A stretch of 64,000 bases of DNA from Arthrobacter antioxidans (lineage in GTDB: Bacteria > Actinomycetota > Actinomycetes > Actinomycetales > Micrococcaceae), in contig NZ_CP095501.1 of assembly GCF_023100725.1 (NCBI RefSeq), positions 2,542,001-2,606,000 on the forward strand, read 5' to 3'. Both the position numbers and the translations under genes were made by a program. A model generated the notes under the pieces. That model did not search any database and was not told where the DNA came from. It saw nothing but the letters and a program-made list of their open reading frames with translations. The stretch's first letter is position 1. Each line of letters starts with the position of its first letter. Shown here piece by piece: positions 29,301 to 39,500 of the stretch.

Positions 29301-30689
29301 ATGCATGATCAGGTGGAGGGCCCGCCGGACGGCGGCCCTGCGGGCGACGGGACACCGCCCCGCCACGCCCGCGGCCCGGCACCCCACCAGGACCAGGCGC
29401 AGCAGCCACCCGCGCCCTGGCAGTCCCCCGGCCGGCAGCAGACGCCCCCCGCCCCCTCCTGGGGCGCACAGCAGGGCGGCCCCGCACCCGTCAACCCGTG
29501 GGGACAGCCCGCGGGCCCGGCCCGCGGCGACGTCCCCGGATACCAGGGGCAGCCGCCGGGCAGCGGGTTCCCGCCGCACTACGGCCCCCCGGCGGGCAGC
29601 CAGGGCTGGGGCGACGCCTATCCGCCGCGCGGGCCGGGGCAGGGCGGCCCCGGTTTCGATCGGCCCCCCGGCTACCAGGCTCCGCCGAAGCCGGGCGTCA
29701 TCCCGCTGCGGCCCCTCGGGCTCGGCGAGATCCTCGACGGCGCGTTCCAGGCCTGCCGGAAGAACCCCCTGGCGACGTTCGGCACCGCCATCCTCCTGCA
29801 GGCCGTCGTCGCGCTCGTGACCGTGCTGCTGCTCGGCAATCTCCTGTCCTCCTTCGAGGTCTTCGAATCCGCGAACCCCACACCGGACAGCCTCATCAGC
29901 GCCTTCGCCGGCCTCGGCGTCTTCGCGTCGGTGGCCGGCGTCGTGTCCGCTGTCGCCCTGCTCGTGCTGCAGGGCATCCTCGTGATCCCCATCGCCCGCG
30001 CCGTCATCAACCAGGCGACCACCTTCGGCCAGGCCTGGCGGCTCGCCCGGCGGCGGATCCTCCCGCTGCTCGGCTTCGGCCTGCTGGCCTTCGGCGCGGG
30101 GCTCGCGGGGCTCGCCCTCCTCGTGGGCATCTCGGCCCTCGCGATCGTCGCGCTCGAGGAGTACTCGGCCCTCGTCATCATCCCGCTCGTGCTCGGCGCG
30201 CTGGTGGCCATGGTGTGGGTGAGCACCAAGCTCGTCGTCGCCCCCGCCGCGCTGATGCTGGAGGGCGTGGGACCCTGGTCCGCCATCAGGCGCTCGTGGC
30301 AGCTGACCCGGGGCAACTGGTGGCGCACCTTCGGCATCGTGCTCCTGACCAGCATCATCGTCTCGATCATCACCTCCGTCGTCTCGGCCCCGCTCTCGTT
30401 CGCGGTGACGCTCTTCTTCGGCTTCAGCACCAGTGCGTCCGCCACACCGGACGCGATGGATTCGCTGCCGGTCCTCGCCGCGTCCCAGGCCATCACGGCC
30501 CTGTTCACCGCGGTGGGCTACGCCTTCCAGGCGGGGGTCACCTCCCTGCTGTACGTCGACCTCCGCATCCGCCGGGAGGGCTTCGACGTCGTCCTCATGC
30601 GCGAACACGAGCAGGCCGGCCCGGGGACGACGGACATCCTGCCCGGCGGCACCACCTCGTTCGGTCACCAGCCGGGCGGACCTGCCTGA
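29301..30689 (+). CDS. Multi-pass membrane protein with Pro/Gly/Gln-rich leader (GDPD-membrane-domain-like)
   Basis: A 462-residue protein. Residues 1-130 are very rich in Pro, Gly and Gln and probably disordered in the cytoplasm. From about 135 the sequence becomes a six-helix membrane domain starting IPLRPLGLGEILDGAFQACRKNP, a start shared with glycerophosphodiesterase membrane-domain-like proteins; the segment GPWSAIRRSWQLTRGNWWR near 330 is another family mark. No catalytic motif is visible. It heads a tightly packed plus-strand operon ending with moxR and DUF58, so a role in that chaperone module or in envelope assembly is inferred. GAGGGGA precedes the ATG. Confidence 0.85.
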   Translation: MHDQVEGPPDGGPAGDGTPPRHARGPAPHQDQAQQPPAPWQSPGRQQTPPAPSWGAQQGGPAPVNPWGQPAGPARGDVPGYQGQPPGSGFPPHYGPPAGSQGWGDAYPPRGPGQGGPGFDRPPGYQAPPKPGVIPLRPLGLGEILDGAFQACRKNPLATFGTAILLQAVVALVTVLLLGNLLSSFEVFESANPTPDSLISAFAGLGVFASVAGVVSAVALLVLQGILVIPIARAVINQATTFGQAWRLARRRILPLLGFGLLAFGAGLAGLALLVGISALAIVALEEYSALVIIPLVLGALVAMVWVSTKLVVAPAALMLEGVGPWSAIRRSWQLTRGNWWRTFGIVLLTSIIVSIITSVVSAPLSFAVTLFFGFSTSASATPDAMDSLPVLAASQAITALFTAVGYAFQAGVTSLLYVDLRIRREGFDVVLMREHEQAGPGTTDILPGGTTSFGHQPGGPA

Positions 30690-30736
30690 TGCCGGACGGC
30701 GCCCCCGACCGCCCCCACCCGGGGGTGCGCGCATGA
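30689..30736 (+). CDS. 15-codon mini-ORF between membrane protein and DUF4129 genes
   Basis: An ATG overlaps the upstream stop (TGATG) and opens a 15-residue frame, MPDGAPDRPHPGVRA, whose TGA overlaps the DUF4129 ATG (ATGA). The peptide itself is unlikely to matter. The geometry would let ribosomes step from one cistron to the next across a region with no strong ribosome site. Expression not shown. Confidence 0.3.
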   Translation: MPDGAPDRPHPGVRA

Positions 30737-31392
30737 GCGGTGGGATCCCCTTCCTCCTCACCCCTGACACGGACGAGGCGCGGCGCCTGCTCGAGGAGGA
30801 ACTGGCCAGGCCCCCGTACGTCGAGGCGCAGCCCGGTATCGTCGAACGCATCCTCACCGGGATCCTGCGCGGCATCGCCCGGCTCCTCGACTCAATGGGC
30901 GGGCTCGCGCCGGGACCGGGCACCCTTGTGCTGGCCCTCGGCGCGGTGCTCGCCGTCATCGTGGCCGTCGTGCTCATCAGGCCACGGCTGAACACGCGCG
31001 GCAGGAAGCAGGAGTCCGCGGTGTTCGACGACGACGCGACACACTCCGCCGACCACCACCGCGGCCGGGCAGCCGCCCTGGCGGCGGCCCGGGACTGGAA
31101 CGGGGCCGTCGCCGAAGTGCTGCGGGCCGTCATCCGGTCGGCCGAGGAACGCCTCGTGGTCGCCGACCAGCCCGGACGGACGGCCACGGAGGCCGCCGCC
31201 CAGCTCGGCGCCGTGTTCGCGCCCCTGTCCACCGACGTCGCCTGGCTGGCCGAGGTGTTCAACGAGACCCACTACGGCAGCGGGACCGCGTCCGAGGACG
31301 CCTACCGGCGCGCGGCCGCGCTCGATGCGCGGCTCTCCGCGGAACGACCCGCCCCCTCCGCGGACACGACGGCCCCGGCGGCACCCCGGTGA
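30733..31392 (+). CDS. DUF4129 membrane protein
   Basis: A 219-residue protein. The N-terminal 55 residues include a basic amphipathic stretch, with one membrane helix at about 58-78 (PGTLVLALGAVLAVIVAVVLI). The soluble C-terminal DUF4129 domain includes DWNGAVAEVLRAVIRSAEERLVV and GRTATEAAAQLG, ending in a FNETHYGS motif. DUF4129 domains accompany transglutaminase or MoxR/DUF58 modules. The start ATG overlaps the TGA of a 15-codon reading frame, and the stop overlaps the next start (GTGA), so all cistrons here are coupled. Confidence 0.88.
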   Translation: MSGGIPFLLTPDTDEARRLLEEELARPPYVEAQPGIVERILTGILRGIARLLDSMGGLAPGPGTLVLALGAVLAVIVAVVLIRPRLNTRGRKQESAVFDDDATHSADHHRGRAAALAAARDWNGAVAEVLRAVIRSAEERLVVADQPGRTATEAAAQLGAVFAPLSTDVAWLAEVFNETHYGSGTASEDAYRRAAALDARLSAERPAPSADTTAPAAPR

Positions 31393-32692
31393 CCCGCAGG
31401 CAGCGGACCCCCGCGGCGGCCCGGGCCGCCGGCACCTCTCCCGACGGAACCTCTCCCGACGCCGGCGTGCCGGACCGCGACGGGCCCGCCCCGACGAGAG
31501 GGGCGACGGGAGGGATGACGGGACACGAGGTCATGGGCGACGGCGGGAGCGCGCTGACGACCGTCCGCTCCAGGCTCCGGCGTTCCCGTCCCCTGATCCT
31601 CGGGGCCCTCGTCCTGGCCCTGATCCTCCTGATCAACCTCTTCTCCGGCCAGGAGGAGGACGCGCGCCCGCTGTCCCCCGGCAACGCGGCGCCGCAGGGT
31701 GCACGAGCGGTCGCGGAGGTCCTCGCGTCCGAGGGCGTCGACGTCGTCCGGGCCGATTCCTACGACGAGGCGATCGCCGCCCTGGAGAAGGGGCCGGCGA
31801 CACTGTTCCTCAACGACGCCCAGCAGTACCTCAGCGCCGGCCAGGTGGCGGACGTGGCCGTCCTGGCGGACCGCGCCGTCCTCGCCGCACCGGGAGCGCG
31901 CCAGCTGGCCGCCCTCGACGACGACTTCGCGCCGGTCGGCGCCGCGCCCCTCGATCTGGCCGGGGACGCCCCGGCCCTGTCCGCCGACTGCCCCGACACG
32001 GACGCCAGCGCGGCCGGCACGCTCACCGCGTCGGGGACCGCCTACTCCGGCGCCGTCGAATGCTTCCGGGTCGCGGTCGAGGACGCGGCCGGCGGCCTGT
32101 ACACCACGAGCGACGACGGCTCGGTGGCCGTCCTGGGCGCCCCGTCGATCCTGTCCAACGAGGCCATCACGGAGGAGGGCAACGCGGCCCTCGCGCTGCG
32201 CGCGCTCGGCTCCTCGCCCACGCTCGTCTGGTACGAACCGAGCGGGGCGGACGTCGTCTCCACCGGGGAGGGCGTCGACCCGATGACGCTCCTCCCGCCC
32301 TGGGTGAATCCCCTGCTCGTCTGGCTCCTGGCCTGCGCGGTCCTCGCCATGCTGTGGCGGGGCCGGCGCATGGGCCCCCTCGCGGCCGAGCCGCTGCCCG
32401 TCGTCGTGCGCGCCGCCGAGACGGCGGAGGGCCGGGCCCGCCTCTACCAGGACTCCCGGGCCGTGGGCCACGCAGCCGTGACCCTGCGCGCGGCAAGCCT
32501 CGCCCGCATGGCCCGCCGGCTCCGCGTGGACCGTGCGGCCTCCGCGGCGGAGGTCATCGATGCGGCCTCCCGCCACAGCGGCAGGCCCCGGACCGAGATC
32601 GAGCAGCGACTGCTCGGCGTCCCGACCACCAACCACCAGCTTGTGCTCTGGGCACAGGACATCCTCGACCTCGAGAAGGAGATCACGCCGTC

Positions 32693-32696
<4 letters not shown>
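31389..32696 (+). CDS. DUF4350 membrane protein
   Basis: A 435-residue protein. After about 65 low-complexity residues come a membrane helix at about 70-88 (PLILGALVLALILLINLF), an extracytoplasmic DUF4350 domain resembling a GATase/IFT52-like fold (about 105-290), a second helix near 300-318 (NPLLVWLLACAVLAMLW), and a helical cytoplasmic C-terminus. DUF4350 proteins recur between DUF4129 and moxR genes, and an anchoring or substrate-presenting role for the MoxR AAA+ ATPase is inferred. The start is a GTG that overlaps the preceding TGA, and the stop overlaps the moxR ATG (ATGA). Confidence 0.85.
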
Positions 32697-33835
<1,139 letters not shown>

Positions 33836-33897
33836 GCCCACCACCCCGACCACCCGTGCATGCGCCGCCGCGCACGGGGTCCGAGAGGAGCTCTCCC

Positions 33898-35190
33898 ATG
33901 GTCATCACCGGCCGCCTGGTCCTGCTGGCACTGCTGGGCGTCGTGCCCGTCATCGTGTACCCGGGCGCGACGTCGATCCTGCTGTGGGCCCTGCTCCTCG
34001 CGGCGGTCGTCGGCCTCGACCTCGCCCTCGCCGCGTCCCCCCGGCGCGTCGGCCTCCGCCGGACCCTGCCGGACAGCGTGCGGCTGGGTGAACAGTGCAC
34101 CAGCGCCGTGGTCCTGCGGAACGACACCCCCCGCACCCTCCGCGCCACGGTGCGCGAGGCGTGGCAGCCCTCCGCGGGTGCCGCGGACCCGGAACAGTCC
34201 GTCGTCGTGCCCTCCGGCGAGGCCCGCCGCATGACGCTCCACCTCCGCCCCACGCGCCGCGGGATCCTCCGCGTGGAGACGGTCACGGTGCGCAGTGCCG
34301 GACCCCTCGGGGTGGCCGCACGGCAGGTCACCGTGCCGGCGCCGGGCGTCCTGCGGGTGCTGCCGCCGTTCAACTCCAAGCGGCACCTGCCGTCCAAGCT
34401 GCGCCGCCTGCGCGAACTCGACGGCCGGGCCGCCGTCCAGATCCGGGGCGCCGGCACCGAGTTCGACTCCCTGCGGGACTACGTCCGGGGCGACGACGTC
34501 CGATCGATCGACTGGCGGGCCACCGCGCGTCGCCGCGACACCGTGGTCAGGACCTGGCGCCCCGAACGGGACCGCCGCGTCGTCGTCGTACTGGACACCT
34601 CCCGCACCTCCGCGGCGAGGGTCCTCGACGAGCCGCGGCTGGACACGGGGATCGAGGCCGCGCTGCTGCTGTCCGTGCTGGCCGAACGCGGCGGTGACAA
34701 GGTGCACTTCATCGCCTACGACCGCAGGCTCCGCGCCCGCGTCGACTCGACCGCCAAAGGCAACCTGCTGGCCTCGCTCGTGACCGCCATGGCCCCGCTC
34801 GAGGCGGAGCTGATCGAGGCGGACTGGTCCCGCGTGCCCGCCCAGGTGCGGGCCGTCTCCGCGCACCGCTCCCTCGTGGTCCTGCTCACCTCGCTCGATG
34901 CCGGGGCCGTGGAGGAGGGCCTGCTCCCTGCGCTGCCGGGCCTGACCGAACGCCACGTCGTCGTCGTCGCGTCCGTGCGCGACCCGCGGCTCGAGGAGAT
35001 GAGCGCCGACCGCTCGACGGCGGCAGCGACGTTCCGGGCGGCCGCCGCCGAGCGCTCCCTCCTGGACCGCGGCGCGGTCGCGCAGCAGATCCGGGCGCTC
35101 GGGGCGGAGGTCGTGGACGCGGCTCCCGCGGACCTCCCGCCGCTCCTCGCCGATACCTACATCAGGCTCAAGGCCACCGGGCGCCTCTGA
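33898..35190 (+). CDS. DUF58 protein of the MoxR module
   Basis: A 430-residue protein. Two membrane helices lie at about 5-20 and 24-42, then a beta-sandwich region, the DUF58 signature near 186 (GTEFDSLRDYVRGDDVRSIDWRATAR-like core), and a VWA-like domain (VVVVLDTSRTS in place of the classic DxSxS). DUF58 proteins are the usual partner of MoxR and are thought to be assembled or activated by it at the membrane. GAGAGGAG lies seven bases before the ATG. The operon ends here, and a small 7-bp GC stem at 35195-35219 separates it from the convergent methyltransferase. Confidence 0.92.
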   Translation: MVITGRLVLLALLGVVPVIVYPGATSILLWALLLAAVVGLDLALAASPRRVGLRRTLPDSVRLGEQCTSAVVLRNDTPRTLRATVREAWQPSAGAADPEQSVVVPSGEARRMTLHLRPTRRGILRVETVTVRSAGPLGVAARQVTVPAPGVLRVLPPFNSKRHLPSKLRRLRELDGRAAVQIRGAGTEFDSLRDYVRGDDVRSIDWRATARRRDTVVRTWRPERDRRVVVVLDTSRTSAARVLDEPRLDTGIEAALLLSVLAERGGDKVHFIAYDRRLRARVDSTAKGNLLASLVTAMAPLEAELIEADWSRVPAQVRAVSAHRSLVVLLTSLDAGAVEEGLLPALPGLTERHVVVVASVRDPRLEEMSADRSTAAATFRAAAAERSLLDRGAVAQQIRALGAEVVDAAPADLPPLLADTYIRLKATGRL

Positions 35191-35226
35191 CGGACCGCCG
35201 GCAGGTCCCGTCCCGGCGGGTGGGTC

Positions 35227-36072
35227 TCACGGCTTCCGGGCGATGATCGTATAGGTGCAGGGCACGAGGTCCCGCTCGGCCTCCGGCCAGGCGAAACCGT
35301 CCGGGACCTCGACCATGCGGGGCGAGAACCTCCACGGAAGGGTGGTCCCCTCGTCCAGGCGGAGGAGCTGCAGGCCCGCGCCGAGCAGCGCGTTGACGAT
35401 GGCGGACAGCGGGTGCGCCCACTCGTACGTCCGCGCGTGGGCCACCCTGCCGTCACCCGCATACGTGGAGTCCTCGTCCCAGACCTGCGCCTGCCCGGTG
35501 CTGAAGTACGGGTAGCGGAGCTGCAGTCCGTCGGCGTTCTCGTCGAGCGCGTAGAGCACGGGATGGCCGTCCCGGATGTAGAACGTGCCCCCGGCCCGGA
35601 GCAGCCCGGCGACCTGGTGCGCCCAGCGTTCGAGGTCGGGCAGCCAGGTGATGGTCCCGATGCTGGTGTACACGAGGTCGAAGTCCCCGCTCACGGCCGC
35701 CCGGGCATCGAGGACGTCGGTCTCCACCCACGTCGCGTCGAGGCCGAGGTGCAGTGCGAGCCCGGCCGCCGAGCGCAGGGCCCCCGGGGAGAAGTCCACG
35801 CCCGTGACCCGGGCGCCGGCCCGCGCCAGGGACACCGTGTCGGTGCCGATGTGGCACTGGAGGTGGCAGACGTCCAGCCCGGCCACCGAGCCGTGCGGGA
35901 GGAAGGGCGCCAGGACGCCGAGGTCCGCCCTGACGACGCTGCTCAGGTGATCCGGGTCATCGAGGTCCCTGACCGCGTACGCCTTCTCGTGCAGCGGCAC
36001 CCGGTCCTCCCAGTTCTCGCGGTTGGCGGCACGCGCGGCGTCCCAGTCGATCGCACTCCGGTTCTCACCCAT
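35227..36072 (-). CDS. SAM-dependent methyltransferase
   Basis: A 281-residue class I methyltransferase. Motif I lies near residue 70 (GLDVCHLQCHIGTDTVSLARAGARVTGVDFS), and the fold continues with DFVYTSIGTITWL-type motif IV and a YIRDGHPVLYALDE region. The CHLQCHIG form of motif I marks a family of unknown substrate. TATGCT lies exactly six bases before the ATG at 36072, with no Shine-Dalgarno, so the mRNA is probably leaderless. It is divergent from the DUF4166 gene. Confidence 0.88.
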   Translation of the reverse strand: MGENRSAIDWDAARAANRENWEDRVPLHEKAYAVRDLDDPDHLSSVVRADLGVLAPFLPHGSVAGLDVCHLQCHIGTDTVSLARAGARVTGVDFSPGALRSAAGLALHLGLDATWVETDVLDARAAVSGDFDLVYTSIGTITWLPDLERWAHQVAGLLRAGGTFYIRDGHPVLYALDENADGLQLRYPYFSTGQAQVWDEDSTYAGDGRVAHARTYEWAHPLSAIVNALLGAGLQLLRLDEGTTLPWRFSPRMVEVPDGFAWPEAERDLVPCTYTIIARKP

Positions 36073-36078
36073 GGACCG

Positions 36079-36084
36079 AGCATA
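36079..36084 (-). promoter_or_regulatory. -10 element giving a leaderless start at 36072
   Basis: The minus strand reads TATGCT-CGGTCC-ATG. Confidence 0.5.
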
Positions 36085-36145
36085 CGAGGGACGGGGCCCG
36101 CCGTCGTGGTTGACTGGGGGTCCGAGCGACGGAAGCGGGACCGAC

Positions 36146-36814
36146 ATGACCTCGATCTACCAGCAGGCGATGGGCAGCGATTTCGGCCGCCTCCAGCCGG
36201 AACTGCGCGAGTACTTCGGCCTGCACGCGGAGAGCGGGCTGTCGGGCTCCGGTCGCGGGGTGTTCGACGTCGCCGGCTGCCCCGCGTGGTTCGCCCGCCC
36301 CGCCTTCCGCCTCACCGCCCTCGAGAACGCGTTCTTCCCCGAGTACGACAGCGACGTCCCGTTCACCATCCGCAACTACCCGCACCTCGACCCGTTCGGG
36401 CGGCCGGCGCTCACGGCACGCCGGGAACTGGACTTCGGGACCGCCCTGCGCGTCTTCGAGGACACCACGTCCCTGCGGGACGGCGTCCTCACCGACTACG
36501 TGGGCCGCCACCGGCGCATGGCCACCCTCCTGACGTGCACCGCCACCGACGAGGGCCGCATCCGCATGGTGTCCTCGCAGACGCGTCTCTTCGCGGGCCT
36601 GCGGCTGCCGCTCCCCGACGCGCTCGGCGCGCTCGCCTACGTGGAGCAGTGGTGGGACGACGACGCCGGCCGCTTCAGGATCAGCACGCGGGTGGTCCAC
36701 CGCCAGCTGGGAACACTGCTCGTCTACGCGGGGAGCTTCGACTACGTCCTCGAGGAGTTCGACGGCGTGCTGCCCCCCGAGGTCCGGCCGCGGCGCTGGG
36801 AGGAGCGCGTGTGA
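36146..36814 (+). CDS. DUF4166 protein
   Basis: A 222-residue soluble protein starting MTSIYQQAMGSDFGRLQPELREYFGL. It contains the paired blocks YPHLDPFGRPALTARRELDF and WWDDDAGRFRISTRVVHRQLGTLLVYAGSFDY, which match the DUF4166 domain. That domain is often fused to saccharopine-dehydrogenase-like or thiol-disulfide partners, and here it stands alone. No catalytic residues are obvious. GCGGGA precedes the ATG weakly. Confidence 0.8.
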   Translation: MTSIYQQAMGSDFGRLQPELREYFGLHAESGLSGSGRGVFDVAGCPAWFARPAFRLTALENAFFPEYDSDVPFTIRNYPHLDPFGRPALTARRELDFGTALRVFEDTTSLRDGVLTDYVGRHRRMATLLTCTATDEGRIRMVSSQTRLFAGLRLPLPDALGALAYVEQWWDDDAGRFRISTRVVHRQLGTLLVYAGSFDYVLEEFDGVLPPEVRPRRWEERV

Positions 36815-36838
36815 CCTCTCCCCCGCGCCCGGCGCGGG

Positions 36839-37870
36839 TCACCCCTCGGCGCGGACCTGGTCCAGGGCGTCGGCGGTCTGGGCGAGCCGCGTGAGCGCCT
36901 GCGTCGCACCGGTCGGGGTGAGCGTGCCGAGGCCCGGCAGGGCGGTGACCGTCAGGGAGGCGAGTGCCGTGACGGGCAGTCCCACCCGCCGCCAGGCGGA
37001 GAGCACCGACGCCGCGAGGACCCTCACCTGGGGGAGCCCGGACCCGGCGTCGAGGATCGCGAGCCAGAGCTGCCGGCCGGACTCGATGTCCCCGGCGAGG
37101 TCCTCCCACCGGCGGTCGGAGATGCGGGACAGGTCCAGGGAGAGGGCGTGTGCCGCACTGGACCGTGCGGCGTCGATGGCCACGTCGCCGTGCCCCGGCG
37201 CCAGCACCGTGCCCGCGGCCCCCGCGGCGGTGACGGACGCCGTCACGAGGTCCCACGCCTCGGTGGCCTCCCGGCGGTCCAGGGCGCGGAGGGACCGGTA
37301 GCCGCTCGCGGTGGGCACCCTGCCCGTGAGGACGTCGTCGGCGTCGGGTTCGTCGAACTGCACCAGCACCTCGGCCCCGCGCGCCACCGCCGCGACCCGG
37401 CGGACGAGGTCCGCGGCGCCCGCGGCGAGCGACGCGTAGAGCTCGCGCCGTGCGCCGTGGTCGACCAGGACGCGCTCGCCGCCGTGCAGGTGGGCGCCGG
37501 CCGCCAGGGACAGCGGTCCGTGGAGGTGCAGCTTCACACACGGTGCGGGGCCCTCCTCGGCGCCGGCGATGTCACCGAGGGCGTTGATGTCGGAGGACAG
37601 CGCCGATTCGGCGCGGCGCTGGTCCTTGCCGGGCCGCTGGACGAGGCGCCAGCCGTGCGGCTGGAGGTCGAAGGGCAGCTCGACGAGCACGCCGAGCGTG
37701 CGTCCCACGGCGTCGCTGCCGGGTCCCCGCGCCGGCAGGGAGGGCAGGAAGGGCAGGTTCGCTCCCCCCAGTTCGCCCCGCACGGCACGGTTGGCCTCGT
37801 GCGGATCCGTCCCCGGCCAGTCGCCGGGGGCCGTCGCCCCGACGGCGGGTCCCCGTGTCCCGTCAGGCAT
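36839..37870 (-). CDS. MetE-like (vitamin B12-independent methionine synthase-like) protein
   Basis: A 343-residue protein resembling the C-terminal barrel of MetE. The N-terminus (GTDPHEANRAVRGELGGANLPFLPSLPARGPG) and central blocks (KLHLHGPLSLAAGA; VLVQFDEP near 165) match the actinobacterial family of which mycobacterial Rv3015c is a member. At 343 residues it is less than half of full MetE, and I do not see the complete His-x-Cys...Cys zinc set, so methionine synthesis is doubtful. The gene overlaps the chorismate mutase gene by eight bases and follows mnmA and the desulfurase in the same direction. Confidence 0.78.
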   Translation of the reverse strand: MPDGTRGPAVGATAPGDWPGTDPHEANRAVRGELGGANLPFLPSLPARGPGSDAVGRTLGVLVELPFDLQPHGWRLVQRPGKDQRRAESALSSDINALGDIAGAEEGPAPCVKLHLHGPLSLAAGAHLHGGERVLVDHGARRELYASLAAGAADLVRRVAAVARGAEVLVQFDEPDADDVLTGRVPTASGYRSLRALDRREATEAWDLVTASVTAAGAAGTVLAPGHGDVAIDAARSSAAHALSLDLSRISDRRWEDLAGDIESGRQLWLAILDAGSGLPQVRVLAASVLSAWRRVGLPVTALASLTVTALPGLGTLTPTGATQALTRLAQTADALDQVRAEG

Positions 37871-38285
37871 GCGGGCCGGTCGTTCCGGGTCCGGCGGGAG
37901 TCCCGGGTGACGGGACGGCGGGGGCCTCCGCCGACGGCCGGCGGTTCTCGGAGATGGCCTGATGGTGGCGGATCACCTCGGAGATGATGAAGTTCAGGAA
38001 CTTCTCGGCGAACGCCGGATCGAGCTGCGCCTCTTCCGCGAGCATGCGGAGGCGGGCGATCTGGGCCGCCTCGCGCTGCGGATCCCCGGCGGGGAGGTCG
38101 TGTTCGGCCTTGAGGTGTCCCACCCGCTGCGTCGCCTTGAAGCGTTCGGCCAGGAGGTACACGAGGGTGGCGTCGATGTTGTCGATCGAGCTCCTCACCG
38201 AGAGCAGCTCGGCCATCACCTCGGGGGCCACGTCTCCTGCGAGCGAACTGGCGGCCGGGTCGAAGCCACTGCGTGGATGCGTCAT
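37863..38285 (-). CDS. Chorismate mutase, AroQ type
   Basis: A 140-residue all-helical enzyme converting chorismate to prephenate for Phe/Tyr synthesis. The AroQ pattern is visible: SVRSSIDNIDATLVYLLAERFKATQRVGHLKAEHDLP, with the active-site Arg, second Arg and Lys in place, then FLNFIISEVIRHHQ. No signal peptide, so cytosolic. A Pro/Ala/Gly tail follows the domain. The start is uncertain: ATG at 38285 has GGAG only two bases away, and a TTG at 38297 is an alternative. It overlaps the MetE-like gene by eight bases. The triple 13-bp repeat lies directly upstream. Confidence 0.9.
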   Translation of the reverse strand: MTHPRSGFDPAASSLAGDVAPEVMAELLSVRSSIDNIDATLVYLLAERFKATQRVGHLKAEHDLPAGDPQREAAQIARLRMLAEEAQLDPAFAEKFLNFIISEVIRHHQAISENRRPSAEAPAVPSPGTPAGPGTTGPHA

Positions 38286-38318
38286 GACTCCAGTCAAGCA
38301 GAACCCCGCGCGGCTCCG

Positions 38319-38357
38319 TGAACTGCGACTAGGAACTGCGACTAGGAACTGCGACTA
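38319..38357 (-). repeat. 13-bp triplication carrying the mnmA stop codon
   Basis: On the minus strand TAGTCGCAGTTCC occurs in tandem (38345-38357 and 38332-38344), with a third copy differing in one base (38319-38331). The first TAG is the mnmA stop. Because 13 is not a multiple of three, the three TAGs fall in three different frames. Confidence 0.9.
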
Positions 38358-39500
38358 GCCCTGCGCGGCGGCGGCGGCGGGTTCGGGGCGGAGGGCGGAG
38401 CGTGCGGAGTCGATGGTCGCCTGGCCGAGCACCCGCGTGCCCTGGTACAGGACCACGGTCTGCCCGGGCGCGACGCCGCGCATCGGCTCGATCAGCCGGA
38501 CCACGAGCTGCTGGGCGCCGCCGTCCTCCTCGACCCTCGCGCGGGCCGCGACGGGATCGCCGTGCGCCCGGACCTGCGCCGTGCAGTCGAACTCGTCGCC
38601 GGTCCGGACGGCCTCGATGGGCACGCCGGCCCAGGACACCTTGATGCCCCGCATCTCGTCGATGGCGAGCAGGTGCTCGGGCCCGACGACGACCTCGTTC
38701 TGCTTGGGCCGGATCTCGAGCACGAAGCGGGGCTTGCCGTCGGCGGCCGGGGTGCCGAGCTTGAGGCCGCGCCGCTGTCCGACCGTGAACGCGTTCGCGC
38801 CGGGATGGCTGCCGATCTTCCCGCCGTCCACGTCGAGGATGTCCCCCTCGGTCATGTCGATGCGCTCCTCGAGCCAGCCGCGGGTGTCGCCGTCGGGGAT
38901 GAAGCAGATGTCGTGGCTGTCGGGCTTGTTCGCGACGGACAGGCCGCGGCGTTCCGCCTCGGCACGCACCTCCGCCTTCGACGGCGTCTCCGCCAGCGGG
39001 AACATGGAGTGCTCGAGCTGCTCGTGGGTGAGCACGCCGAGCACGTACGACTGGTCCTTGGCCCAGTCCGCCGCCCGGTGGAGCTCGGGGTTCCCCTGGG
39101 CGTCCTGGACGACCTTCGCGTAGTGGCCGGTACAGACGGCGTCGAACCCGAGTGCGAGCGCCTTCTCGAGCAGCGCCGCGAACTTGATGCGCTCGTTGCA
39201 GCGCATGCACGGGTTCGGGGTGCGGCCGGCGGCGTACTCGGCGACGAAGTCGTCCACGACGTCCTCCTTGAACCGCTCGGAGAAGTCCCAGACGTAGTAG
39301 GGGATGCCGAGGATGTCGCACGCCCGCCAGGCGTCCCGCGAGTCCTCGATGGTGCAGCAGCCGCGACTGCCCGTCCGGAGCGTCCCGGGCATGCGGGAGA
39401 GGGCGAGGTGGACGCCGACGACGTCGTGCCCTGCCTCCACCGCGCGTGCCGCCGCCACCGCGGAGTCGACGCCGCCGCTCATCGCTGCCAATACCCTCAT
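38355..39500 (-). CDS. mnmA: tRNA 2-thiouridine(34) synthase MnmA
   Basis: A 381-residue ATP-pyrophosphatase that thiolates U34 of Lys, Glu and Gln tRNAs. The PP-loop SGGVDS is at residues 8-13. The catalytic cysteines are in PNPCMRCNE (about 100) and DICFI (about 200). The C-terminal beta-barrel is complete. The ATG overlaps the stop of the cysteine desulfurase gene by four bases (ATGA), so the sulfur donor and acceptor enzymes are co-translated. The stop codon is the first TAG in a 13-bp triplication. The extreme C-terminus is a short Ala-rich run. Confidence 0.96.
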   Translation of the reverse strand: MRVLAAMSGGVDSAVAAARAVEAGHDVVGVHLALSRMPGTLRTGSRGCCTIEDSRDAWRACDILGIPYYVWDFSERFKEDVVDDFVAEYAAGRTPNPCMRCNERIKFAALLEKALALGFDAVCTGHYAKVVQDAQGNPELHRAADWAKDQSYVLGVLTHEQLEHSMFPLAETPSKAEVRAEAERRGLSVANKPDSHDICFIPDGDTRGWLEERIDMTEGDILDVDGGKIGSHPGANAFTVGQRRGLKLGTPAADGKPRFVLEIRPKQNEVVVGPEHLLAIDEMRGIKVSWAGVPIEAVRTGDEFDCTAQVRAHGDPVAARARVEEDGGAQQLVVRLIEPMRGVAPGQTVVLYQGTRVLGQATIDSARSALRPEPAAAAAQG

